From assembly GCA_001023535.1 (NCBI GenBank), contig CP011020.1, forward strand, positions 3,857,734-3,921,733: a DNA stretch of 64,000 nucleotides, read 5' to 3'. The stretch comes from Pseudomonas chlororaphis (GTDB lineage Bacteria; Pseudomonadota; Gammaproteobacteria; Pseudomonadales; Pseudomonadaceae). Below the pieces are notes generated by a model. That model ran no database searches and was not told the origin of the DNA. It was given only the letters and a program-made list of their open reading frames with translations. A program made the translations under genes and the position numbers. Of the stretch, positions 9,471 to 19,402 are shown one piece after another. How positions within the stretch are numbered: position 1 is the stretch's first letter; each line of letters starts with the position of its first letter.

Positions 9471-10769
9471 ATGTCTTCCAATACAAGCAACGGCAAGGCG
9501 ATTTTCCGCGTTGTCAGCGGCAACTTCCTGGAAATGTTCGACTTCATGGTCTATGGCTTCTACGCCACGGCCATCGCCAAGACGTTCTTCCCGACCGACA
9601 GCGCGTTCGCCTCGCTGATGCTGTCCCTGGCCACGTTCGGTGCCGGGTTCCTGATGCGCCCCCTGGGGGCGATTTTCCTCGGTGCGTACATTGACCGCCA
9701 CGGCCGGCGCAAAGGCCTGATCATTACCCTGGCAATGATGGCCGCCGGCACGATACTGATCGCCTGCGTGCCCGGCTACGCCACCCTGGGCGTGGCGGCT
9801 CCCTTGCTGGTGCTGCTGGGCCGCCTGCTGCAAGGCTTCTCCGCCGGGGTCGAACTGGGTGGCGTATCGGTGTACCTGGCGGAAATCTCCACGCCGGGGC
9901 GCAAGGGCTTCTTCGTCAGTTGGCAATCGGCCAGCCAACAAGCGGCCGTGGTCTTCGCCGGCCTGCTGGGGGTGGGCCTCAATCACTGGCTCAGCCCACA
10001 GGAGATGGGTGAATGGGGTTGGCGCGTGCCGTTCCTGGTGGGTTGCATGATCGTCCCGGCGATTTTCGTGATCCGTCGCTCCCTGGAAGAAACACCTGAG
10101 TTCCAGGCGAGAAAACATCGCCCTACCCTGTCGGAGATCATCCGCTCCATCGGTCAGAACTTCGGTATCGTCCTGGCCGGCATGGCGCTGGTGGTGATGA
10201 CCACGGTGTCGTTCTACCTGATCACCGCCTACACGCCGACCTTCGGCAAGGCCGAGTTGAACCTGTCGGACCTGGATGCATTGCTGGTCACCGTGTGCAT
10301 CGGCCTGTCGAACTTCTTCTGGCTGCCGGTGATGGGGGCACTTTCGGACAAGATCGGACGCAAGACCTTGCTGCTCGCCGCGACGATCCTGGCCATCCTG
10401 ACCGCCTACCCGGCGCTGTCCTGGCTGGTGGCGAACCCCAGTTTCAGCCATTTGCTGATCGTCGAATTGTGGCTGTCGTTCCTGTACGGATCGTACAACG
10501 GCGCCATGGTGGTGGCCTTGACGGAAATCATGCCGGTGGAAGTGCGCACCACCGGTTTTTCCCTGGCCTACAGCCTGGCGACCGCAACGTTCGGCGGGTT
10601 TACGCCGGCGGCCTGTACTTATCTGATCCATGTGCTCGACAACAAGGCGGCGCCGGGGATATGGCTCAGTGGTGCGGCGGTGCTGGGGCTGATTGCAACC
10701 CTGGTGCTGTTCAAGGGCAATCGTCATGCGTTGCGCACTGCGCAGGCTTCGGTAGTCGGAGGCGCCTGA
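9471..10769 (+). CDS. MFS transporter, citrate/tricarballylate:proton symporter type
   Basis: An inner-membrane carrier of 432 residues with about twelve predicted helices, of the metabolite:H+ symporter family of the major facilitator superfamily. Family signs are [18 protein letters not shown] in the first helix, the loop DRHGRRKGL between helices 2 and 3, [14 protein letters not shown] in helix 4 and the repeat [10 protein letters not shown] in the second half. The close resemblance to CitA/TcuC suggests citrate, tricarballylate or another short polycarboxylate as substrate, but this is not certain. The start is the ATG at 9471 (MSSNTSNGK). No catabolic genes accompany it. Confidence 0.85.
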   Translation: MSSNTSNGKAIFRVVSGNFLEMFDFMVYGFYATAIAKTFFPTDSAFASLMLSLATFGAGFLMRPLGAIFLGAYIDRHGRRKGLIITLAMMAAGTILIACVPGYATLGVAAPLLVLLGRLLQGFSAGVELGGVSVYLAEISTPGRKGFFVSWQSASQQAAVVFAGLLGVGLNHWLSPQEMGEWGWRVPFLVGCMIVPAIFVIRRSLEETPEFQARKHRPTLSEIIRSIGQNFGIVLAGMALVVMTTVSFYLITAYTPTFGKAELNLSDLDALLVTVCIGLSNFFWLPVMGALSDKIGRKTLLLAATILAILTAYPALSWLVANPSFSHLLIVELWLSFLYGSYNGAMVVALTEIMPVEVRTTGFSLAYSLATATFGGFTPAACTYLIHVLDNKAAPGIWLSGAAVLGLIATLVLFKGNRHALRTAQASVVGGA

Positions 10770-10777
10770 TCGATCGC

Positions 10778-10843
10778 CTTCGCGGGCAAGCCCGCTCCCA
10801 CAATTTGTCCGCTTATTCTGTGGAAGCGGGCTTGCCCGCGAAG
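10778..10843. repeat. REP doublet (GTGGGAGCGGGC type)
   Basis: The arm CTTCGCGGGCAAGCCCGCTC at 10778 pairs with GCGGGCTTGCCCGCGAAG ending at 10843, with only about eighteen bases between arms. It lies at the convergent end of the MFS and GAPDH genes, just before the shared terminator. Confidence 0.8.
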
Positions 10844-10874
10844 ACGAACTACCCGTCACGGCAAAAAACCAGAC

Positions 10875-10906
10875 AAAAAAAACGCCCCGACAAGTCGGGG
10901 CGTTTT
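10875..10906 (-). terminator. Rho-independent terminator of the GAPDH gene
   Basis: The stem AACGCCCCGAC / GTCGGGGCGTT with a two-base loop (10881–10904) is followed on the minus strand by eight T. On the plus strand four T follow, so it may also end transcripts of the MFS gene. Confidence 0.85.
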
Positions 10907-10922
10907 CATGTGCGGCGAGAGC

Positions 10923-12371
10923 TTAGCGCGGGAACGCTGGCGGGTTCACACCGGCCATGTCTTCCATCACGCGAACCACTTGGCAGCTGTAACCGAACTC
11001 GTTGTCGTACCAGACGTACAGCACAACGCGGTTGTCGTTGCAGATGGTGGCTTCAGCATCGACCACACCGGCGTGGCGCGAGCCCACGAAGTCGGTGGAC
11101 ACCACTTCCTGCGAATTGACGAAGTCGATCTGCTTGTGCAGGTCGGAGTGCAGCGCCATGTAGCGCAGGTACTCGTTCATCTCTTCGCGGCTGGTGGCTT
11201 TCTCAAGGTTCAGGTTGAGAATGGCCATCGACACGTTTGGCGTCGGAACGCGGATCGCGTTGCCGGTCAGCTTGCCGGCCAGCTCAGGCAGGGCCTTGGC
11301 AGCGGCGGTGGCCGCACCGGTCTCGGTGATGACCATGTTCAGCGCGGCGCTGCGGCCACGGCGATCGCCCTTGTGGAAGTTGTCGATCAGGTTCTGGTCG
11401 TTGGTGTACGAGTGAACCGTCTCAACGTGACCGTTGACGATGCCGAACTTGTCGTTCACGGCCTTGAGCACCGGCACGATGGCGTTGGTGGTGCAGGAAG
11501 CGGCGGAAACGATCTTGTCGTCAGCGGTGATATCGCCATGGTTGATACCGTGGACGATGTTCTTCAGCTTGCCTTTGCCAGGCGCGGTCAGGACCACGCG
11601 GTCGATACCCGGGCAGGCCAGGTGCTGGCCCAAGCCGTCGGCGTCACGCCATACGCCAGTGTTGTCCACCAGCAGTGCGTCCTTGATGCCGTACTGGGTG
11701 TAGTCCACCTCGGTCGGGTTCTTCGCGTAGATCACCTGGATCAGGTTGCCGTTGGCGCAGATGGTGTTGTTTTCTTCGTCGATGGTAATGGTGCCATTGA
11801 ACGAACCATGGACCGAATCACGGCGCAGCAGGCTGGCACGTTTGGTCAGGTCATTCTCGGCGCCCTTGCGCACCACGATGGCCCGCAGGCGCAGGCCGTC
11901 GCCGCCACCGGTCTTCTCGATCAGGATGCGCGCCAGCAGGCGGCCGATGCGACCGAAGCCGTACAGGACCACGTCGGTGCCTTTACGCGCCGAAGCGTTC
12001 TGCTGGCCAACCACGTCGGCCATTTCCTCGCGCACGAACTGCTCGGCAGTACGGCCGTTGGCCTGGGTCTTGAACTTGACGGCCAGCTTGCCCAGGTCCA
12101 CCGAGGCGGCGCCGAGCTTGAGCTCGCTCATCGCCTTGAGCAGGGGGAAAGTTTCGTGGACGGACAATTCGCTGTCGTCGGACTGACGGTGGCGAGCAAA
12201 GCGGTGGGCTTTGAGAATCGCGATGACAGACTGGTTGATCAGGCTGCGGCCATAGATCGAGCTCACCACGTTGTTATTGCGGTAGAGCTGACCGATGAGA
12301 GGGATCATCGCTTCGGCGAGCGCTTCACGATCAATCCATTCACCAAGACACTGGTCGGGCTTCTGAGTCAC
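10923..12371 (-). CDS. gap: Glyceraldehyde-3-phosphate dehydrogenase, long form
   Basis: Converts glyceraldehyde-3-phosphate to 1,3-bisphosphoglycerate with NAD(P) and phosphate, or the reverse in gluconeogenesis. The Rossmann motif GFGRIGRLLARI is near residue 140 and the catalytic Cys lies in SAASCTTNAIVPVL; ETVHSYTNDQNLIDNFH and YDNEFGYSCQV complete the domain. The protein has about 482 residues, against about 335 for ordinary GAPDH, because of an N-terminal extension of about 135 residues (WIDREALAEAMIPLIGQLYRNN onward). The start was set at a GTG (12371) with GGAAGG five bases upstream. An ATG at 12386 would give 487 residues. It is divergent from mfd, with 183 bases between the starts. 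Confidence 0.92.
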   Translation of the reverse strand: MTQKPDQCLGEWIDREALAEAMIPLIGQLYRNNNVVSSIYGRSLINQSVIAILKAHRFARHRQSDDSELSVHETFPLLKAMSELKLGAASVDLGKLAVKFKTQANGRTAEQFVREEMADVVGQQNASARKGTDVVLYGFGRIGRLLARILIEKTGGGDGLRLRAIVVRKGAENDLTKRASLLRRDSVHGSFNGTITIDEENNTICANGNLIQVIYAKNPTEVDYTQYGIKDALLVDNTGVWRDADGLGQHLACPGIDRVVLTAPGKGKLKNIVHGINHGDITADDKIVSAASCTTNAIVPVLKAVNDKFGIVNGHVETVHSYTNDQNLIDNFHKGDRRGRSAALNMVITETGAATAAAKALPELAGKLTGNAIRVPTPNVSMAILNLNLEKATSREEMNEYLRYMALHSDLHKQIDFVNSQEVVSTDFVGSRHAGVVDAEATICNDNRVVLYVWYDNEFGYSCQVVRVMEDMAGVNPPAFPR

Positions 12372-12554
12372 GGGAACCTTCCACATGTAGGGGCTGAAAA
12401 AAGGGGCTACATTATGCCGCCGAGTCCACGGCGGAGCAATGCGCGCCTGTCGCACCATGGTTTTCCTGCCTGCCAGGCCAGTCTGCGACTGACAGCAGCC
12501 CCCTTCCCCCGCTACACTTGTCGACTTTGTCGCAACGCTGGAGCTCAATCTTCC

Positions 12555-15500
12555 GTGCCCGTTCTGCGTCTTCCGCATCTCCCTGCCGCGGCAGGTAAAC
12601 AGCACTGGGGCAACCTGCCCGGTGCCGCCCTGAGCCTGGCCATCGCCGAGGCTGCCAGCGCTGCCAAGCGCTTTACCCTGCTGCTGACCGCCGACAGCCA
12701 AAGTGCCGAACGGCTGGAGCAGGCGCTGGGGTTCTTCGCGCCGGACTTGCCCGTGCTGCATTTCCCGGACTGGGAAACCCTGCCCTACGATCTTTTTTCG
12801 CCCCACCAGGACATCATTTCCCAGCGAATCGCCAGCCTCTATCGGCTGCCGGAGCTCAGTCATGGCGTTTTGGTAGTGCCAATCACCACGGCCCTACATC
12901 GCCTGGCACCGACCCAATTTCTGCTCGGCAGCAGCCTGGTGCTGGACATCGGCCAGAAGCTCGACGTCGAGCAGATGCGCACCCGCCTGGAGGCCAGCGG
13001 CTATCGCTGCGTCGACACGGTGTACGAGCACGGCGAGTTCGCGGTACGCGGCGCGCTGATCGACCTGTTCCCGATGGGCAGCAAGCTGCCGTATCGCATC
13101 GACCTGTTCGATGACGAAATCGAGACCCTGCGCACCTTCGACCCGGAAAACCAGCGTTCCATCGACAAGGTCCAGTCGATCCGCCTGTTGCCGGCCAAAG
13201 AGTTCCCGCTGCAGAAAGAGGCCGTGACGCGCTTCAAGGCGCGCTTTCGCGAACGCTTCGACGTGGACTTCCGGCGTTGCCCGATCTTCCAGGACCTGAG
13301 CAGTGGGATCACTCCCGCCGGCATCGAGTACTACCTGCCGCTGTTCTTCGAAGAAACCTCGACCCTGTTCGACTACCTGCCCCAGGACACCCAGGTGTTC
13401 TCCTTGCCCGGTATCGAACAGGCGGCGGAGAACTTCTGGAACGACGTGCGCAACCGCTACGAAGAGCGCCGCGTCGACCCTTCCCGGCCTCTATTGCCGC
13501 CGGCCGAACTGTTCCTGCCGGTCGAAGACTGTTTCGCCCGCCTCAAACACTGGCCACGCGTGGTGGCGAGCCAGCAGGACGTGGAAACCGGCGTTGGTCG
13601 TGAGCGCTTTCCGGCCAGGCCGTTGCCCGACCTGGCGATCGAAGCCAAGGCCTCGCAACCGCTGGCGGCGCTGGCGGGTTTTCTCGACGGTTTTCCTGGC
13701 CGCGTGCTGTTCACCGCCGAAACCGCGGGGCGCCGCGAAGTGCTGCTGGATCTGCTCGAACGCCTGAAGCTGCGGCCCAGGACGGTCGAAAGCTGGCCGG
13801 ACTTCATCACCAGCAAGGATCGCCTGGCGATCACCATCGCGCCGCTGGATGAAGGCCTGGTACTCGACGACCCGGCGTTGGCCCTGGTGGCCGAGAGCCC
13901 ACTGTTCGGCCAACGTGTCATGCAGCGTCGGCGCCGCGAGAAACGCGCCGACGCCGCCAACGACGCCGTCATCAAGAACCTCACCGAGTTGCGCGAAGGC
14001 GCCCCGGTGGTGCACATCGACCACGGCGTGGGCCGCTACCTGGGCCTGGCGACGCTGGAAATCGACGGCCAGGCCGCCGAATTTCTGACCCTCGAATACG
14101 CCGAAGGCGCCAAGCTCTACGTTCCCGTGGCGAACCTGCACCTGATCGCGCGCTACACCGGCAGCGACGATGCCCTCGCCCCCCTGCATCGCCTGGGCTC
14201 GGAAACCTGGCAGAAAGCCAAGCGCAAAGCCGCCGAACAGGTGCGCGACGTGGCCGCCGAATTGCTCGACATCTACGCCCGCCGCGCCGCCCGCGAAGGG
14301 TATGCATTCGCCGACCCGAAGGCCGACTACGAAACCTTCAGCGCCGGCTTCCCGTTCGAGGAAACCGTCGACCAGCAGACCACCATCGAAGCCGTGCGCG
14401 CCGACATGCTCGCACCCAAGCCGATGGACCGCCTGGTGTGTGGCGACGTGGGCTTCGGCAAGACCGAAGTGGCCATGCGCGCCGCGTTCATCGCTGTGCA
14501 CGCCGGCAAGCAGGTAGCGATCCTGGTGCCCACCACCCTGCTCGCCCAACAGCATTACAACAGTTTCCGCGACCGTTTCGCCGACTGGCCGGTGACCGTG
14601 GAAGTGATGAGCCGCTTCAAGTCCGCCAAGGAAGTGAACGCCGCCGTCGCGGACCTGGCCGAAGGCAAGATCGACATCGTCATCGGCACGCACAAGCTGC
14701 TGCAGGACGATGTGAAGATCAAGAACCTCGGGCTGGTGATCATCGACGAAGAACACCGCTTCGGCGTGCGCCAGAAAGAACAGCTCAAGGCTTTGCGCAG
14801 CGAAGTCGACATCCTCACCCTGACCGCCACGCCGATCCCACGCACGCTCAATATGGCGGTGTCGGGCATGCGCGACCTGTCGATCATCGCCACGCCACCG
14901 GCCCGGCGCCTGTCGGTGCGTACGTTCGTCATGGAGCAGAACAAGAGCACGGTCAAGGAAGCCCTGCTGCGCGAGTTGCTGCGTGGCGGCCAGGTCTATT
15001 ACCTGCACAACGACGTGAAGACCATCGAGAAATGCGCCGCCGACCTGGCCGAACTGGTGCCGGAAGCCCGCATCGGCATCGGCCACGGGCAGATGCGCGA
15101 ACGCGAACTCGAACAGGTGATGAGCGACTTCTACCACAAGCGCTTCAACGTGCTGATCGCCTCGACCATCATCGAGACCGGCATCGACGTGCCGAGCGCC
15201 AACACCATCATCATCGAGCGGGCCGACAAGTTCGGCCTGGCCCAACTGCACCAACTGCGCGGCCGGGTCGGGCGTAGCCACCACCAGGCCTACGCCTACC
15301 TGTTGACACCGCCGCGCCAGCAGATCACTCCGGACGCGGAAAAGCGCCTGGAGGCCATCGCCAACACCCAGGACCTTGGGGCCGGGTTCGTGCTGGCCAC
15401 CAACGACCTGGAAATCCGTGGCGCCGGCGAATTGCTGGGCGACGGCCAGAGCGGCCAGATCCAGGCCGTCGGCTTCACCCTGTACATGGAAATGCTCGAA

Positions 15501-16004
15501 CGGGCGGTCAAGTCGATCCGCAAGGGCGAACAGCCGAACCTCGACCAACCGCTGGGCGGCGGGCCGGAAATCAACCTGCGGGTGCCGGCGCTGATCCCCG
15601 AAGACTACCTGCCGGACGTCCACGCGCGGCTGATCCTCTACAAACGCATCGCCTCGGCCAGCGACGAGGAAGGCCTCAAAGACTTGCAAGTGGAGATGAT
15701 CGACCGCTTCGGCCTGCTGCCGGAACCGACCAAGCACCTGGTCCGCACCACGCTGCTCAAGCTCAAGGCCGAGCAACTGGGGATCAAGAAAGTCGATGGA
15801 GGCCCCAATGGCGGGCGCATTGAGTTCGAGGCCCAGACACCGGTCGACCCACTGGTGCTGATCAAGCTGATCCAGGGCCAGCCCAAGCGCTACAAGTTCG
15901 AAGGCGCCACGATGTTCAAGTTCATGGTGCCCATGGAACGCCCGGAAGAGCGTTTCAATACCGTAGAAGCGCTGTTCGAGCGCCTAACCCCGACCACTGC
16001 TTGA
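12555..16004 (+). CDS. mfd: Transcription-repair coupling factor Mfd
   Basis: A 1149-residue DNA translocase that removes RNA polymerase stalled at lesions and recruits UvrA. The order of domains is normal: a UvrB-like N-terminal part (FPDWETLPYDLFSPHQD), the RNA-polymerase-interaction domain near residues 480–560 (DGVG-like HIDHGVGRYLGL), the helicase motor with Walker A GDVGFGKTEVAMRAAF, DEEH box, TATPIPRTLNMA and RGRVGRSHHQAYAYLL, and the C-terminal TRCF domain. It begins at GTG (12555, VPVLRLPHLP), which gives the standard length; the same frame stays open far upstream but overlaps the GAPDH gene. It is followed at ten bases by the CsiV-family gene. Confidence 0.96.
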   Translation: MPVLRLPHLPAAAGKQHWGNLPGAALSLAIAEAASAAKRFTLLLTADSQSAERLEQALGFFAPDLPVLHFPDWETLPYDLFSPHQDIISQRIASLYRLPELSHGVLVVPITTALHRLAPTQFLLGSSLVLDIGQKLDVEQMRTRLEASGYRCVDTVYEHGEFAVRGALIDLFPMGSKLPYRIDLFDDEIETLRTFDPENQRSIDKVQSIRLLPAKEFPLQKEAVTRFKARFRERFDVDFRRCPIFQDLSSGITPAGIEYYLPLFFEETSTLFDYLPQDTQVFSLPGIEQAAENFWNDVRNRYEERRVDPSRPLLPPAELFLPVEDCFARLKHWPRVVASQQDVETGVGRERFPARPLPDLAIEAKASQPLAALAGFLDGFPGRVLFTAETAGRREVLLDLLERLKLRPRTVESWPDFITSKDRLAITIAPLDEGLVLDDPALALVAESPLFGQRVMQRRRREKRADAANDAVIKNLTELREGAPVVHIDHGVGRYLGLATLEIDGQAAEFLTLEYAEGAKLYVPVANLHLIARYTGSDDALAPLHRLGSETWQKAKRKAAEQVRDVAAELLDIYARRAAREGYAFADPKADYETFSAGFPFEETVDQQTTIEAVRADMLAPKPMDRLVCGDVGFGKTEVAMRAAFIAVHAGKQVAILVPTTLLAQQHYNSFRDRFADWPVTVEVMSRFKSAKEVNAAVADLAEGKIDIVIGTHKLLQDDVKIKNLGLVIIDEEHRFGVRQKEQLKALRSEVDILTLTATPIPRTLNMAVSGMRDLSIIATPPARRLSVRTFVMEQNKSTVKEALLRELLRGGQVYYLHNDVKTIEKCAADLAELVPEARIGIGHGQMRERELEQVMSDFYHKRFNVLIASTIIETGIDVPSANTIIIERADKFGLAQLHQLRGRVGRSHHQAYAYLLTPPRQQITPDAEKRLEAIANTQDLGAGFVLATNDLEIRGAGELLGDGQSGQIQAVGFTLYMEMLERAVKSIRKGEQPNLDQPLGGGPEINLRVPALIPEDYLPDVHARLILYKRIASASDEEGLKDLQVEMIDRFGLLPEPTKHLVRTTLLKLKAEQLGIKKVDGGPNGGRIEFEAQTPVDPLVLIKLIQGQPKRYKFEGATMFKFMVPMERPEERFNTVEALFERLTPTTA

Positions 16005-16014
16005 AGGACGCCAC

Positions 16015-16581
16015 ATGCGCCTGTTTCGCTCACTGACCTTGTTGATGACCCTGGTCGCTCCCCTGGCGTTTGCCGACGACCTGTATCAGGTTGAAATGAT
16101 CCTGGTGCGGCAGAACGCGGAGCCGGCAATCATCAGCCGCGCCGCGCCGGAAGACTGGGACGCCGGCGCGCGACGCCTGGACGCCGATGCCCAACGCACA
16201 CCGGCACTGGGCGCCATCGTGGAAAAACTCAACGCCAGCGGCCAATACACAGTATTGATGCACAAGGCCTGGCAGCAGAACGTCGGCGAACAGGGCAGCA
16301 AGATTGCCATCAGCGAGGGGACCGAACAGTTCGGGCAATTCCCCATCGAGGGCACCCTGGAACTGAAACTGGGCCGCTTCACCGACGTCGACGCCGACTT
16401 CTGGATCAACCAGATCGACGCCAATGGGCTGGTCACCGCCAGCGAACGCCTGAAACAGCAGAGTCACACCAAGAATGGCCAGCTGAACTTCCTCGACAAT
16501 GGCCACCTTGGCCTGCTGATCAAGCTCACCTCGCTGACCGCGCCTGCACCCCGCCAGTCCCCTGACGTCATTCCGGACTGA
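16015..16581 (+). CDS. CsiV family protein
   Basis: A 188-residue exported protein with a signal peptide (MRLFRSLTLLMTLVAPLAFA, cleavage predicted after Ala20). The mature part has the features of the CsiV family, periplasmic peptidoglycan-associated proteins: DLYQVEMILVRQN at the N-terminus and a central EGTLELKLGRF followed by DADFWIN. It lacks membrane helices after the signal. The gene follows mfd closely with a GAAGGAC ribosome site, and as I recall the same pairing is seen in other pseudomonads (PA3002–PA3003). The precise role in Pseudomonas is not known to me. Confidence 0.8.
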   Translation: MRLFRSLTLLMTLVAPLAFADDLYQVEMILVRQNAEPAIISRAAPEDWDAGARRLDADAQRTPALGAIVEKLNASGQYTVLMHKAWQQNVGEQGSKIAISEGTEQFGQFPIEGTLELKLGRFTDVDADFWINQIDANGLVTASERLKQQSHTKNGQLNFLDNGHLGLLIKLTSLTAPAPRQSPDVIPD

Positions 16582-16592
16582 GTGGCGCACCT

Positions 16593-19286
16593 ATGCCCTC
16601 GCCCCTGAGCAAACCCCTGGCCCCTTCCTGGGTCAATCGATTCAAGGAACAGAGCCTGGAGCGTGGGCGCCGCTATGCGCTGGAAAACCGGGTCAGGATC
16701 GTCGAGGCCGGCGACAGCACCATCACCGCCAGTTGCGAAGGCTCTGGCAGTAGCGTCTACCGTCAGACCATTCGCCTCAAGGAGTCGGCCAAAGGCACGC
16801 TGATCCTGCTTGACGCCGCGTGCTCCTGCCCGGTGCGCATCAACTGCAAGCATTGCGCGGCGGTTCTTCTGCAAGTGCAGGAAACCCTGGCCTACCCGGC
16901 TGCCGAAAAAGACGCGCAGTTGCTGGAAAAACTCCAGTCGGTGCTGGACAACCGCAGCCCCAAGGCACCGCCCCAGGTGCTGGTGGACAACGTGCAACCA
17001 CTGCCACGCCTGTGGCTGGCAAGCATCGAATTCAGCGCCTTCGAGCCGCGCAACGGTAAGATGCAACGCTACATCCAGCACCGTGCGGCGCTGTCCTTCA
17101 GCTACTTGGGCGAGTATGTCAGCGGCCAACGCAACAGCGACGTGCTGCTGCGCCAGGAAACCCAGACGCTGCGGATAAAGCGCCATACCGATGTGGAACA
17201 GTCCTACCGCGAACAACTGCGAATCCTCGGATTCAAGGTCGCGACCCGACAGAGCAAGGCGTTGCCGGAAAGCGCCGGCGAGCTGTATGAGATGGTCAAC
17301 GACAGCGCCTGGTTGACCTTCACCCTCAATGACCTGCCCAAGCTTCGTGAGCAAGGCTGGGAGTTGCAGATCGACGAGGAATTCGGCTTCGACCTGACCG
17401 CCGTGGATGACTGGTATGCCACGGTGGAGGAAACGCCGGAGCGGGACTGGTTCGACCTCGAGCTGGGGATCATCGTCAACGGCGAACGCCTGAGCCTGCT
17501 GCCAATCCTGTTGAACCTGATGCGCTCGCACATCGAGCTGTTCAACCCGGAACGCCTGGCCAGGCGCCGCGACGACGAGCTTATCCTGGTCAACCTGCCC
17601 TCTCGCCCGAACGCCGAGTTCGGCCCGCAACAAGTGGCCCTGCCCTACGGTCGGCTGAAACCGGTACTGGCGACCCTGGGCGAGTTCTACCTGCAAGAGC
17701 CCGGCACCACCAAGCTGCGCTTGAACAGCGCGGACGCCTTGCGCCTGAACCCGCTGCAAGACATGCCGCTGAGTTGGGAAGGCGGCGAATACATTCGTGG
17801 CCTCGCCCAACGCCTGCGCGACATCAAGGACTACACCGCCGCCGCGCCCGAAGGCCTGAACGCGACGCTGCGGCCCTACCAGCTCGAAGGCCTGAGCTGG
17901 ATGCAGTCGCTGCGCCAGCTGGAGGTCGGCGGCATCCTGGCGGATGACATGGGCCTGGGCAAAACCCTACAGACCCTGGCGCACATTCTCAGCGAAAAAA
18001 ATGCCGGGCGCCTAGACCGGCCGTGCATGGTGGTGATGCCCACCAGCCTGATTCCCAACTGGCTCGACGAAGCGGCCCATTTCACGCCGCAGCTCAAGGT
18101 GCTGGCCCTGTATGGCGCCGGGCGCAAGAAACACTTCGAGCGACTGGCCGACTACGACCTGGTCCTCACCACCTATGCGCTGCTGCCCAAGGACGTCGAG
18201 CGCCTGGCTGCACAGCCGCTGCATGTGCTGATCCTCGATGAGGCCCAATACATCAAGAATCCCACCAGCAAGGCCGCCCAGGCCGCCCGTGAGCTCAATG
18301 CGCGGCAACGGCTGTGCCTGTCCGGCACACCGCTGGAAAACCACCTGGGTGAACTCTGGTCGCTGTTCCACTTCCTGTTGCCGGGCTGGCTCGGGGACGT
18401 CAAGAGCTTCAACCGCGATTACCGTACCCCCATTGAAAAGCGCGGCAGCGACGTCAGATTGCAGCACCTCAACGGTCGGATAAAACCTTTCCTGCTGCGC
18501 CGGACCAAGGAGCAAGTGGCGACCGAGTTGCCACCCAAGACCGAGATCATCCATTGGGTGGAACTCAGCGACGCCCAGCGGGACGTCTACGAAACCATGC
18601 GCCTGGCCATGGACAAGAAAGTGCGCGACGAAATCACCCGCAAAGGCGTCGCCCGCAGTCAGATCATCATCCTCGAAGCGTTGCTCAAGCTCCGCCAGGT
18701 GTGCTGCGATCTGCGCCTGATCAACGATGCCGCCCTCCCCACCCGAGGCAGCACTTCGGGCAAGCTCGACAGCCTGATGGGCATGCTGGAGGAACTGTTC
18801 GAAGAAGGCCGGCGGGTGCTGCTGTTTTCCCAGTTCACCTCGATGCTGGCGCTGATCGAAGATGAGCTGAAGAAACGCGGCGTCGACTACGCCATCCTGA
18901 CCGGCCAGACCCGCGACCGACGCACCCCCGTCAAGGAATTCCAGAGCGGCAAGCGTCAGATTTTCCTGATCAGCCTGAAGGCCGGCGGCGTAGGCCTGAA
19001 CCTGACCGAAGCCGACACGGTGATTCACTACGACCCATGGTGGAACCCGGCCACCGAAAACCAGGCGACCGACCGCGCTTACCGTATCGGCCAGGAAAAA
19101 CCGGTGTTCGTCTACAAATTGATTGCCCGGGGCACGGTAGAAGAAAAGATTCAACTGCTGCAAAAGGAAAAATCCGACCTCGCCGCCGGCGTCCTGGATG
19201 GACGCGTGGCCGGCGACTGGAAGTTGCAGAGCGACGATATCGAAGCGTTGTTTGCGCCGTTGCCGGACAAGCTGGAAAAGCGCTGA
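16593..19286 (+). CDS. SWIM zinc-finger SNF2-family helicase
   Basis: An 897-residue protein. Near residues 76–88 it has a SWIM zinc finger (CSCPVRINCKHC), then a middle region of about 300 residues without a recognised motif, and a C-terminal SNF2 ATPase: LRPYQLEGLSWMQ, Walker A DDMGLGKTLQTL, DEAQYIKN (DEAH-like), LSGTPLENHLGELWSL, the helicase C part LKAGGVGLNLTEADTVIHYDPWWNP and DRAYRIGQ. Such proteins are thought to act on nucleoprotein complexes. The bacterial SWIM-containing branch has no firmly assigned role that I can name. It sits ten bases after the CsiV-family gene, so it may share the mfd transcript. Confidence 0.88.
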   Translation: MPSPLSKPLAPSWVNRFKEQSLERGRRYALENRVRIVEAGDSTITASCEGSGSSVYRQTIRLKESAKGTLILLDAACSCPVRINCKHCAAVLLQVQETLAYPAAEKDAQLLEKLQSVLDNRSPKAPPQVLVDNVQPLPRLWLASIEFSAFEPRNGKMQRYIQHRAALSFSYLGEYVSGQRNSDVLLRQETQTLRIKRHTDVEQSYREQLRILGFKVATRQSKALPESAGELYEMVNDSAWLTFTLNDLPKLREQGWELQIDEEFGFDLTAVDDWYATVEETPERDWFDLELGIIVNGERLSLLPILLNLMRSHIELFNPERLARRRDDELILVNLPSRPNAEFGPQQVALPYGRLKPVLATLGEFYLQEPGTTKLRLNSADALRLNPLQDMPLSWEGGEYIRGLAQRLRDIKDYTAAAPEGLNATLRPYQLEGLSWMQSLRQLEVGGILADDMGLGKTLQTLAHILSEKNAGRLDRPCMVVMPTSLIPNWLDEAAHFTPQLKVLALYGAGRKKHFERLADYDLVLTTYALLPKDVERLAAQPLHVLILDEAQYIKNPTSKAAQAARELNARQRLCLSGTPLENHLGELWSLFHFLLPGWLGDVKSFNRDYRTPIEKRGSDVRLQHLNGRIKPFLLRRTKEQVATELPPKTEIIHWVELSDAQRDVYETMRLAMDKKVRDEITRKGVARSQIIILEALLKLRQVCCDLRLINDAALPTRGSTSGKLDSLMGMLEELFEEGRRVLLFSQFTSMLALIEDELKKRGVDYAILTGQTRDRRTPVKEFQSGKRQIFLISLKAGGVGLNLTEADTVIHYDPWWNPATENQATDRAYRIGQEKPVFVYKLIARGTVEEKIQLLQKEKSDLAAGVLDGRVAGDWKLQSDDIEALFAPLPDKLEKR

Positions 19287-19335
19287 GGCGGCGCAGTGTT
19301 GCGTTGACCTTGATGGCGCCTGCTCGCGAATACGG

Positions 19336-19366
19336 GAGGTCAGTCGCCACGGTACTGACTGACCTC
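19336..19366. other. Inverted repeat between helicase and nagZ stops
   Basis: GAGGTCAGT at 19336 pairs exactly with ACTGACCTC at 19358. It lies in the 116-base gap between convergent genes. It lacks a T-run on either strand, so a role in ending transcription is only possible. Confidence 0.4.
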
Positions 19367-19402
19367 AATCCTTGCGGGCAACCTGCCCCAGCCCAGCGCC
19401 CC

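Noticed and set aside
13491..15776. A 761-codon open frame on the minus strand inside mfd
   Set aside because: It is a by-product of high GC third positions opposite mfd. It has no family resemblance and no ribosome site.
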